A stretch of DNA of 5,177 nt from Bacillota bacterium (GTDB lineage Bacteria > Bacillota > Clostridia > Christensenellales > CALWSW01): positions 1 to 5,177 of the forward strand of contig JAEYFO010000179.1 in NCBI GenBank assembly GCA_023402915.1, written 5' to 3'. The notes beneath the pieces were generated by a model, which made no database searches, had not been told where the DNA came from, and saw only the letters and a program-made list of their open reading frames with translations. The position numbers and the translations under genes were made by a program. The first letter of the stretch is position 1. Every line of letters starts with the position of its first letter. Below are positions 1-4,789 of the stretch, one piece after another.

Positions 1-28
1 CCCTCGGTTTTTTGAGTGGAACCGGCCG

Positions 29-142
29 TCAGGATGCAACGACGACCCGGCTCACATACAGCCCCAACAGCAGCACTGCGATCAGCGCCGCCGAAAGGGA
101 GAGGGGCTGGGGAATGGGTTTGCGGGGATGCGGCAGCTTCAT
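29..142 (-). CDS. Small single-span membrane peptide (37 aa), third gene of the recD2-comFC operon
   Basis: I do not recognise this gene. ATG is at 142-140 and TGA at 31-29. The peptide starts with a short basic, proline-rich segment (MKLPHPRKPIPQP, residues 1-13). A hydrophobic stretch follows at about residues 14-31 (core AALIAVLLLGLYV), and it ends with SRVVVAS. The charge pattern predicts an inward N terminus and one membrane span. The start is well supported: a GGAGGT ribosome binding site (154-149) lies 6 bases upstream, and the ATG is 2 bases after the comFC stop, so translation is probably coupled. A longer reading of this frame back to 265 would overlap comFC extensively and is unlikely. 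The stop falls near the window edge, so the peptide could be the start of a larger protein cut by a frameshift; a DivIC-like layout (basic tail, one span) was considered but no coiled coil follows. No function is assigned. Confidence 0.6.
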   Translation of the reverse strand: MKLPHPRKPIPQPLSLSAALIAVLLLGLYVSRVVVAS

Positions 143-144
143 GG

Positions 145-837
145 TCACACCTCCGCGGGCGCTTCGGCGGAAGTCTCCGCCGAAGAGAGTTCGGAAGAGG
201 GCACGCAGCAGGCCGTCAGGGCGTAGACCTCCGCCGCACCGGCGGCGCGCAGCGTCATGGCGCATTCCCGAAGGGTCGAGCCGGTGGTGACCACGTCGTC
301 CACGAGGATCACGTGCAGACCCTTGACGCCCTTTGCAAAGAATGCGTCGTCCATGTTATGCAGCCGCTCGGCGTAGGAAAGGTGGGTCTGCGAAGGGGTG
401 TTGCGCACGCGGGTGAGCGCGGAGCGGATCCACTGCCGGCCGGTGATGGAGGACAGCTCGCTGCACAGCTCATCCGTCTGGCAGAAGCCGCGTTCCTTGA
501 CGCGCTGCTCATGCAGCGGCACGGCGCAAAGCACGCAGTCGGCGGGGAAATCGTCCACCTGTGCCATGGCCAGCGCGAAGAAGTGCGCCACGTAGCGCTG
601 GTTGTCGTATTTGAAGGTGTGCATGAGCGTGCGCAGAGGCTCGCGGTATTCGTAGGCGGAGCGAAGCCGCGTCACGCCGGGAATGGTCCGGTCGTTTTTT
701 GCGGCGGGCGGGAGGCGTTCAAGGCAGGCGGCACAGATACAGCTGCGGCCGATGGCGGTCTTGCCGCAAAGGACGCACTTTGTGTCGCGGGGAAACAGGA
801 AATGCCTGATGGAACGAGAGATCTGAGAAAGCTTCAT
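145..837 (-). CDS. comFC: ComFC family protein: zinc-ribbon plus phosphoribosyltransferase-like domain, late competence
   Basis: 230 aa, normal for the ComF/ComFC/GntX family. Two Cys pairs near the N terminus (C21-x2-C24 and C35-x2-C38, with an extra C33) form the usual zinc-binding segment. The family signature VPLHEQRVKERGFCQ is at about 106-120, and RNTPSQTHLSYAERLHN at about 145-161. The type I phosphoribosyltransferase PRPP loop VILVDDVVTTGST is at 176-188. In naturally competent bacteria ComFC acts in the cytoplasm in handling incoming single-stranded DNA; a reaction of its own is not firmly known. The ATG at 837 was chosen because GGTGA lies 5 bases upstream; the in-frame GTG at 846 overlaps the recD2 stop and is less likely. 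The last roughly 18 residues (from PSSELSS) are a Ser/Ala/Glu-rich tail beyond the conserved fold. It is probably co-transcribed with recD2. Confidence 0.93.
   Translation of the reverse strand: MKLSQISRSIRHFLFPRDTKCVLCGKTAIGRSCICAACLERLPPAAKNDRTIPGVTRLRSAYEYREPLRTLMHTFKYDNQRYVAHFFALAMAQVDDFPADCVLCAVPLHEQRVKERGFCQTDELCSELSSITGRQWIRSALTRVRNTPSQTHLSYAERLHNMDDAFFAKGVKGLHVILVDDVVTTGSTLRECAMTLRAAGAAEVYALTACCVPSSELSSAETSAEAPAEV
149..154 (-). promoter_or_regulatory. Strong Shine-Dalgarno site for the 37-aa peptide
   Basis: The minus strand reads GGAGGT, then six bases, then ATG at 142. The site lies within the last codons of comFC (GCG GAG GTG TGA). A near-consensus site at normal spacing is the main reason to accept the tiny downstream ORF as translated. 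Confidence 0.7.
162..185 (-). promoter_or_regulatory. Perfect 10-bp mRNA hairpin at the comFC 3' end, next to the downstream ribosome binding site
   Basis: The minus strand reads CTTCGGCGGA, loop GACT, TCCGCCGAAG: ten perfect pairs, mostly GC, around a tetraloop. It lies inside comFC codons for a Ser-Ala-Glu repeat, 7 bases before the GGAGGT of the next gene. No U-run follows, so it is not an intrinsic terminator. A role in coupling translation or slowing mRNA decay between comFC and the small peptide is inference. The structure could also be a by-product of the repeated Ser-Ala-Glu codons. Confidence 0.45.
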
Positions 838-842
838 TGCAT

Positions 843-3074
843 TCACCCGTACAGCGCTTCCAGTTCGCGCAGGCAGGCGCCCAGCGCGCTGTAACGCTTT
901 CGCTCGTGATTGTTCGCCACCATGGCCTCGACCGTCGCCTGCCGGCCGATGATCACTACCCTGCTGCGGGCGCGGGTCACGGCGGTATAGAGAAGATTGC
1001 GGGTCATGAGCATCGGCGGCCCGCCGCAAAGCGGCAGAAGCACCGTCGGGAACTCGCTGCCCTGACTTTTGTGGATAGAGATACAGTATGCCAGATCCAG
1101 CTCTTCCAGCTGGGGATACTCATAAAAACAGGTGCGCTCGTCGTCAAAGAGGATCTCGACGACCTTTTCCTTTTCGTGGACGGCCATGATCGTGCCGATA
1201 TCGCCGTTGAACACGCCCGCCCCTTCGAGCGTGCCGCGCAGCCCCGGCTTCGTCCATTCCATCTGATAGTCGTTTTTGATCTGCATGACCTTGTCGCCCA
1301 CGCGGAAGGTCAATTCGCCGAAGGCGCGCTCGGCCTTGCCGCGGCTGGGGGGATTGAGCGCCGCCTGAAGCTGGAGGTTCAGGTTCCGAACGCCCAGCAT
1401 ACCTTTTTTCGTGGGGGAAAGCACCTGCACTTCGCTCCAGGGATCGCCCAGCTTGCCGTTTTGGCAGATGCCCACGATGCGCGAGAGGATCATTTCCGGC
1501 GCGGAGCGCTCTTCAAAGGCAAAATCGCCCGTGTAATCCAGCAGGGGAACTTCGCCGCAGTTGATCCGGTGGGCGTTGACGACGATGCGGCTGCGGCTGG
1601 ACTGGCGGAAAATTTCCGTCAGGCGCACCACGGGCAGCGTGCCGCTGGCGATGGCGTCCCCAAGGACGTTGCCCGCGCCCACGGAGGGCAGCTGATCCAC
1701 GTCGCCCACCAGGATGAGCCGCGCGCCCTGCGGCAGCGCGCACAGCAGGTGGTACATCAGCTGCACGTCGATCATGGACGCTTCGTCGGCAATGTATACA
1801 TCCGCTTCCAAAGGAGAATCGGCGTTCCTCCCGAAGGAATCGCCGTTGTATTCCAGCAGCCGGTGGATGGTGCGCGCCTCCATGCCCGTGGCCTCGGAGA
1901 GCCGCTTGGCCGCCCGGCCCGTCGGGGCGCAAAGCTCGATGGAAAGCCCCAGCTTTTCCATCAGCGCCAAAATGAAGTCCACAATGGTGGTCTTGCCCGT
2001 GCCCGGGCCGCCGGTGATGACCAGCACGCCCTGCCTTGCGGCGGTGAGCACGGCTTGCTTTTGCAAAGCGTCCAGCACAGTGTCGGACGTGCGCTCCAGC
2101 GCGGAAAGCTCCATCTCGCAGTCGATGCCGGAGGCTTCCACCGGGTGGCTGCGCAGCTGAAGGAGCATCCGGGCGCATTCGGATTCCCACTGATACAAAA
2201 AGGGCAGAAACACGCAGTCCACGCCGTCGATCTGCCGGGCGAGCAGCTGTCCGGAAAGGATCAGCTCCTCGAGCTGTTCGCGGCAAAGCTCTTCGTCGCA
2301 GCGCAGGCTTTCGGCGGCGATGGCCGTCAGCCGTTCCATGGGCAGGCAGGTGTGCCCGCCGTCCGTGCGCGCCCAGTTGAGCGTGTACTTGAGCCCGGCG
2401 CTGACGCGGAAGGGGGAATCCGCCCCAAAGCCCACGTTCTGGGCGATCTGGTCGGCGGTGCGAAAGCCGATGCCCTCCACGTCGTCGATGAGCTGATAGG
2501 GATTCTGCCGCACCCGGGCGAGGGTGTCCTGCCCGTAGAGCTTGTAGAGCTTGACAGCCTGCGCGCTGCTGATGCCGTAGGACTGAAGCCCCATGACGAT
2601 GGCGCGCATGCCGTGCTGTTCCAGATAGGAAGCGGAAATTTCTCCGGCCTTTTTGAGGGAGATGCCCCGAATTTCGGCCAGCCGCTCCGGATGATTTTCA
2701 AGGATGTCCAGCGCTTCGTCGCCAAAGCGGTTGACGATGTTTCGCGCCGTGGCCGCGCCCACGCCCTTGATGAGGCCGCTTGCAAGGTAGCGCTCAATGG
2801 CTTCCGAGCCGTCCGGCGGAAGCGCGAAGCCCGCGGAGAATTTGAACTGCGTGCCGTATTCCCGGTGGGAGACCCACTGGCCGGTCAGCTCGACGGTCTG
2901 CCCCGGCGCGACGGCGGGCAGAGAGCCGACCGCCGTGACGACCCCATCCCCCTGCGCGGCGAGGGCGGTAAACGTCAGCTGGCTGCCTGCGGAAGGCGTC
3001 AGTTCCAGCACGGTCCAGCCGTTTTCATCGTTGCGAAAGACGATGTCGGAAACGACGCCCTTGAGCTCCTCCAT
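843..3074 (-). CDS. recD2: RecD2 (RecD-like, YrrC-type) ATP-dependent 5'-3' DNA helicase, SF1B
   Basis: 743 aa, the usual RecD2 length. The N terminus (MEELKGVVSDIVFRNDENGW) is the family's OB-like start. Helix-hairpin-helix segments follow at about 100-145 (LIKGVGAATA, EIRGISLKKAG) and about 165-215 (DDVEGIGFRTADQI). Helicase motifs: Walker A GGPGTGKTT at 355-363, CAPTGRAAKRL at 382-392, motif II DEAS at 430-433, GDVDQLPSVGAGNVL at 457-471, LTEIFRQ at 485-491, the UvrD/RecD C-terminal SIHKSQGSEF at 666-675, and motif VI YTAVTRAR at 696-703. RecD2 works without RecBC and is tied to replication-fork upkeep, mismatch and recombinational repair. The start at 3074 matches the family N terminus and has AAGGGGG about 9 bases upstream; an open-frame extension to 3461 runs through the promoter region and is rejected. 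It is the first gene of an operon with comFC, and a LexA-like box lies upstream. Confidence 0.97.
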   Translation of the reverse strand: MEELKGVVSDIVFRNDENGWTVLELTPSAGSQLTFTALAAQGDGVVTAVGSLPAVAPGQTVELTGQWVSHREYGTQFKFSAGFALPPDGSEAIERYLASGLIKGVGAATARNIVNRFGDEALDILENHPERLAEIRGISLKKAGEISASYLEQHGMRAIVMGLQSYGISSAQAVKLYKLYGQDTLARVRQNPYQLIDDVEGIGFRTADQIAQNVGFGADSPFRVSAGLKYTLNWARTDGGHTCLPMERLTAIAAESLRCDEELCREQLEELILSGQLLARQIDGVDCVFLPFLYQWESECARMLLQLRSHPVEASGIDCEMELSALERTSDTVLDALQKQAVLTAARQGVLVITGGPGTGKTTIVDFILALMEKLGLSIELCAPTGRAAKRLSEATGMEARTIHRLLEYNGDSFGRNADSPLEADVYIADEASMIDVQLMYHLLCALPQGARLILVGDVDQLPSVGAGNVLGDAIASGTLPVVRLTEIFRQSSRSRIVVNAHRINCGEVPLLDYTGDFAFEERSAPEMILSRIVGICQNGKLGDPWSEVQVLSPTKKGMLGVRNLNLQLQAALNPPSRGKAERAFGELTFRVGDKVMQIKNDYQMEWTKPGLRGTLEGAGVFNGDIGTIMAVHEKEKVVEILFDDERTCFYEYPQLEELDLAYCISIHKSQGSEFPTVLLPLCGGPPMLMTRNLLYTAVTRARSRVVIIGRQATVEAMVANNHERKRYSALGACLRELEALYG

Positions 3075-3128
3075 GGGACTGCGCCCCCTTTCTGACAGAA
3101 TTGCGAAAAGAAAAATTGAGAAAATGCG

Positions 3129-3181
3129 CCGGGCGTTTGCAAAAAATCGGAGAAAAAAGCGAAAACCGCAAACGCATCCGG
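3129..3181 (-). promoter_or_regulatory. Long hairpin with U-rich trailer in the recD2 leader
   Basis: The arms GCGTTTGC (3133-3140) and GCAAACGC (3168-3175) pair perfectly. CCGG (3129-3132) pairs with CCGG (3178-3181) after a 2-base AT bulge, giving 12 pairs around a 27-base loop. In the minus-strand transcript the 3' arm is followed by GCGCAUUUUCUC and more U-rich sequence, ending about 55 bases before the recD2 ATG. The loop is itself U-rich. The layout could be an attenuator, a weak terminator or an mRNA-stability element. The long loop weakens the terminator reading, and no alternative antiterminator fold is obvious. Confidence 0.35.
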
Positions 3182-3195
3182 GCAACAGACGTTCG
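3182..3195 (-). promoter_or_regulatory. Candidate LexA (DinR) SOS box upstream of recD2
   Basis: The minus strand reads CGAACGTCTGTTGC. Against the Bacillus-type consensus CGAACRNRYGTTYC it matches 12 of 14 positions; against the symmetric core CGAAC-N4-GTTCG it matches 8 of 10, with the right arm imperfect. It starts about 3 bases after the start point predicted from the TATAAT at 3210-3205, where a bound repressor would block initiation. Under equal base use, a match this good to the 10-base core is expected roughly 0.1 times by chance in a gap of this length, so position adds most of the weight. Confidence 0.45.
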
Positions 3196-3204
3196 TTATC
3201 ATTT

Positions 3205-3233
3205 ATTATACCGCGGCAGCGGAACCAGCACAA
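3205..3233 (-). promoter_or_regulatory. Sigma-A type promoter for recD2-comFC
   Basis: The minus strand has TTGTGC at 3233-3228, a 17-base spacer and a perfect TATAAT at 3210-3205. The -35 matches only the TTG of TTGACA. The predicted start is near 3198, giving a leader of about 120 bases. The surrounding GC-rich sequence makes the AT-rich -10 stand out. Confidence 0.6.
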
Positions 3234-3267
3234 GGGCGGCGCGCAAAAACTGCGGCAAAACGGGCGG

Positions 3268-3296
3268 TAGACGGCGGGAGAAAACCGTGCTATCAT
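3268..3296 (+). promoter_or_regulatory. Extended -10 promoter for the DUF5063 gene
   Basis: TAGACG (3268-3273, four of six -35 matches), a 17-base spacer and TATCAT (3291-3296, five of six). TG sits one base before the -10 (TGCTATCAT), making an extended -10. The predicted start near 3303 leaves about 26 untranslated bases holding the GGGGGG ribosome binding site. It is divergent from the recD2 promoter. Confidence 0.5.
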
Positions 3297-3328
3297 GGGC
3301 GCAAACGGGAAAAGGGGGGCGGTAGAAA

Positions 3329-3802
3329 GTGGACGAAGTGCTGAAAGCGGCAAAAGCCTATTATGAAACGGCGAGGGAGCTTTGCGCGCTGCTTTCGTCG
3401 CTGAACGAACCGGCTCTGAGCCGGCAAAGCGCAAAGGAATTGCTGCTGGCGCTGCTTTCACTCTGCGAAAAATCCGTGCGCCTGCCGAAAGTGGAGCCGG
3501 AAGCAGAGGACATTCCCGTCAAAAAGGATTGGAGCTTTGCGCCGTTTGGAACAGAGCACTGCTATTGGGAAATTTTCGACCCGGAAACACGGGAAGAGCC
3601 GGTGGCATGCAGCCTGTGGGACGATGGAGAGGACATCGGAAACGAGCTGATGGAGGGCTGCCGCCTTTTTGAGGCGGGGCGTCCGCAGGAGGCGCTGTGG
3701 CACTGGAAGTTTTCCTTTGAAACGCGCTGGGGGCATCACGCTTTCGGCGCGCTGCGGGCGCTGTATGCGATTTGTTTCTGGAAAGACGGCGGCTGCTTTT
3801 GA
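3329..3802 (+). CDS. DUF5063-type protein of unknown function (157 aa)
   Basis: Cytoplasmic, acidic, no signal peptide or membrane span. The N-terminal half is helical (residues 1-52, Ala/Leu-rich). The conserved-looking block follows: YWEIFDPETREEPVACSLWDDGEDIG at about 79-104 in two parts (YWEIFDP, then SLWDDGEDIGNEL), GRPQEALWHWKFSFE at 117-131, and the C-terminal signature RWGHHAFGALRALY at 133-146. This aromatic plus D-D and W-x-F-x(n)-W-G-H-H pattern is what I recall for DUF5063; no activity is known for that family. The start is GTG at 3329, preceded by a GGGGGG tract about 9 bases upstream; no ATG lies near. It is a single gene, divergent from recD2, with a weak terminator-like hairpin after it. 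The link to RecD2 is positional only. Confidence 0.75.
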   Translation: MDEVLKAAKAYYETARELCALLSSLNEPALSRQSAKELLLALLSLCEKSVRLPKVEPEAEDIPVKKDWSFAPFGTEHCYWEIFDPETREEPVACSLWDDGEDIGNELMEGCRLFEAGRPQEALWHWKFSFETRWGHHAFGALRALYAICFWKDGGCF

Positions 3803-3864
3803 AACGGCGGGCAGGCGCGTCGGGCAGGTGCGCCGGGTGGGTGCGGCCTTCCTGTTTTCCAACA

Positions 3865-3892
3865 GAAAAGGCGAGCGCGGTAAGCGCTTTTC
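3865..3892 (+). terminator. Bulged hairpin with T-run, possible terminator of the DUF5063 gene
   Basis: GAAAAG (3865-3870) pairs with CTTTTC (3887-3892). After a 5-base left bulge, CGC (3876-3878) pairs with GCG (3884-3886) around the loop GGTAA. An alternative fold is AGCGC/GCGCT (3874-3888) followed by TTTTCCCTTT. Both end in T-rich DNA 60-85 bases after the upstream stop codon. The stem is short, so efficiency is doubtful. A near-copy lies after the GNAT gene. Confidence 0.35.
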
Positions 3893-3897
3893 CCTTT

Positions 3898-3932
3898 GAA
3901 AGTTTGAATGAAAGTTTGAATAAAGTTTGAAA
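3898..3932 (+). repeat. 12-bp tandem repeat (about three copies) before the GNAT ribosome binding site
   Basis: GAAAGTTTGAAT occurs exactly at 3898-3909 and 3910-3921, then as the variant AAAGTTTGAAA at 3922-3932. The GNAT ribosome binding site (GGGGAG, 3934-3939) follows at once. A possible promoter lies across it (TTGAAA at 3896-3901, AATAAA at 3919-3924, 17-base spacer), the only AT-rich tract in this gap. If so, copy-number change would alter promoter spacing. Confidence 0.7.
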
Positions 3933-3949
3933 AGGGGAGCATCGGAAAA

Positions 3950-4444
3950 ATGGAACCCATCGTCATTCGGGCCTGCGAACCGGCGGACGTTCCCGCCGTG
4001 CGGGCCATCTGGAACGAAGTGGTTGAAGAGGGCGCGGCCTTTCCGCAGGAGGAGGGGCTGACGGAGCGGGGCGCGGCGGAATTTTTTGCGGCGCAGAGCC
4101 GCTGCGCCGTGGCGGTGCGGCCGTCGGACGGGAAAGTGCTGGGTATGTACATTCTGCATCCCAATAACGTCGGCCGCTGCGGCCACATCTCCAACGCCAG
4201 TTATGCCGTCGGCAGCGAGAGCCGGGGAATGCACATCGGCGAGCTGCTGGTGCGCGACTGCATCCGGGCGGCGGGCGCGCTGGGCTTTCGGCTGCTCCAG
4301 TTCAACGCCGTGGTGGCGGACAACCTTCCGGCGCGGCGGCTGTATGAAAAGCTGGGGTTCACGCCCCTTGGCACCGTGCCCGGCGGGTTCCGCAAAAAGG
4401 ACGGGACCTATGCCGACATCTGCCTGTACTATATCGAAGTGTGA
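3950..4444 (+). CDS. GNAT family N-acetyltransferase
   Basis: 164 aa, the usual size for a single GNAT domain that moves an acetyl group from acetyl-CoA to an amine; the substrate cannot be read from sequence. It opens with IVIRACEPADVPAVRAIWNEVVEEG (in pieces: IRACEPADV at 6-14, AIWNEVVEEG at 19-28), has the beta-strand VLGMYILHPNN at 63-73, GRCGHISNASYAV at 75-87, and the acetyl-CoA loop SRGMHIGELLVRD at 91-103 (R-G-x-x-I-G form of motif A). Motif B is NLPARRLYEKLGF at 125-137. The start has GGGGAG about 10 bases upstream. It lies 147 bases after the DUF5063 gene, probably with its own promoter in the tandem repeat. The final codons and stop run into a 7-bp repeat, so the C-terminal end may have been reset by repeat insertion. 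Confidence 0.93.
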   Translation: MEPIVIRACEPADVPAVRAIWNEVVEEGAAFPQEEGLTERGAAEFFAAQSRCAVAVRPSDGKVLGMYILHPNNVGRCGHISNASYAVGSESRGMHIGELLVRDCIRAAGALGFRLLQFNAVVADNLPARRLYEKLGFTPLGTVPGGFRKKDGTYADICLYYIEV

Positions 4445-4477
4445 AGGTTGGAGTGTGGAGTGTGAGGTGGGAAGAGC
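4436..4477 (+). repeat. Degenerate 7-bp tandem repeat across the GNAT stop codon
   Basis: Consecutive heptamers read GAAGTGT, GAAGGTT, GGAGTGT, GGAGTGT, GAGGTGG, GAAGAGC; two are identical and the others share the G-R-A-G pattern. The GNAT TGA (4442-4444) is within the second boundary. The tract is purine-rich on the plus strand and has four GG runs, so a two-layer G-quadruplex is possible. Confidence 0.6.
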
Positions 4478-4535
4478 GGCTGTTTCCGAACGAAAAAGGA
4501 AGATATGCCGGAGCGGGAGCGCTCTTTCGACAATA

Positions 4536-4558
4536 GAAAAGGAACGGGAACGCTTTTC
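4536..4558 (+). terminator. Bulged hairpin related to the one after the DUF5063 gene
   Basis: GAAAAG (4536-4541) pairs with CTTTTC (4553-4558). A 3-base left bulge GAA precedes CG/CG pairs around the loop GGAA. It lies 91 bases after the GNAT stop. The T-run is only four bases and A-rich DNA follows, so terminator activity is weakly supported. The shared architecture with 3865-3892 is the main reason to list it. Confidence 0.3.
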
Positions 4559-4602
4559 AAAAAGACGGAAGTCTGTGAGCTTGCCGGATGGCAAAGAGCC
4601 GC

Positions 4603-4630
4603 CTTCCGTGCGCGGCGGGAGGAGACATTC
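4603..4630 (+). repeat. Structured direct repeat, copy 1
   Basis: CTTCCG (4603-4608), 7-base loop TGCGCGG, CGGGAG (4616-4621), then GAGACATTC. The arms pair with one T-G wobble. It shares the first 10 bases and the GACATTC tail with copy 2 at 4670-4698. Confidence 0.55.
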
Positions 4631-4669
4631 GAAGCTCTGACGAGGGCGCTGCTCAATGGCGCGCGCCGT

Positions 4670-4698
4670 CTTCCGTGCGTACCGGAAGGGGGACATTC
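4670..4698 (+). repeat. Structured direct repeat, copy 2
   Basis: CTTCCG (4670-4675), 7-base loop TGCGTAC, CGGAAG (4683-4688), then GGGGACATTC. The arms pair perfectly. Copy starts are 67 bases apart. The arm difference from copy 1 (A versus G) keeps pairing only in plus-strand RNA. Confidence 0.55.
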
Positions 4699-4747
4699 CG
4701 CGCTTCCAAAGGCGGAACGCCTTTGACAAACAAGTTTTCCAAAAGAC

Positions 4748-4773
4748 AAAAGAGCGGTGAAAACCGCTCTTTT
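4748..4773. terminator. Strong bidirectional intrinsic terminator between GNAT region and metK
   Basis: AAAAGAGCGGT (4748-4758), loop GAAA (4759-4762), ACCGCTCTTTT from 4763: an 11-bp perfect stem. Plus-strand transcripts end in TTTTTG. Minus-strand transcripts from metK end in TTTTGTCTTTT. It starts 17 bases after the metK stop, the expected place for the metK terminator, and also closes off plus-strand transcription. Confidence 0.9.
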
Positions 4774-4789
4774 TGCTGTCTGAAATTCT

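Larger units (their letters stand above)
4445..4789. other. Hairpin-rich intergenic region without a convincing gene
   Basis: No reading frame here has a good start, ribosome binding site or recognisable product. Short hairpins follow one another: GAGCG/CGCTC (4511-4524), GAAAAG/CTTTTC (4536-4558), GAC/GTC (4564-4573), TTGCC/GGCAA (4581-4594), two CTTCCG hairpins (4603-4621 and 4670-4688), CAAAGGCG/CGCCTTTG with loop GAA (4708-4725), and the terminator at 4748-4773. A 10-bp palindrome GGCGCGCGCC lies at 4658-4667. The region could be a structured non-coding RNA, a REP/MITE-like interspersed repeat, or decayed sequence. Confidence 0.5.

Noticed and set aside
1..28. CGGTT/AACCG inverted repeat at the left edge as a terminator for the operon
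   Set aside because: Five pairs with a 10-base loop and no T-run on the minus strand; too little sequence remains before the edge to judge.
844..846. Alternative GTG start for comFC overlapping the recD2 stop
   Set aside because: The ATG at 837 has GGTGA at ideal spacing. The GTG has no clear ribosome binding site and adds only three residues.
16..894. 292-codon plus-strand frame opposite comFC
   Set aside because: It is antisense to comFC, whose zinc-binding Cys pairs and PRPP loop are intact. No domain is seen in the plus-strand product.
837..3095. 752-codon open frame on the plus strand, opposite recD2
   Set aside because: It is exactly antisense to a full, motif-complete recD2. Its translation is rich in His/Ala/Gly with no recognisable domain, as expected for a GC-rich shadow frame.
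3075..3461. N-terminal extension of recD2 by 129 codons
   Set aside because: It would run through the promoter, the SOS-box candidate and the divergent gene. RecD2 proteins normally begin at the MEELKG-like segment, and a ribosome binding site precedes that ATG.
3852..3869. Hairpin CTGTT/AACAG or TTTTC/GAAAA after the DUF5063 gene
   Set aside because: The stem is only five pairs, AT-rich and without a following T-run. The adjacent 3865-3892 structure is a better terminator candidate and shares bases with it.
4603..4698. CRISPR-like array
   Set aside because: There are only two imperfect repeats with a 39-base spacer and no cas genes nearby.
3458..4729. 423-codon minus-strand frame opposite the DUF5063 and GNAT genes
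   Set aside because: It begins with TTG in the hairpin-rich gap and is antisense to two genes with family matches and good ribosome binding sites. The product is low-complexity and basic, without a domain.
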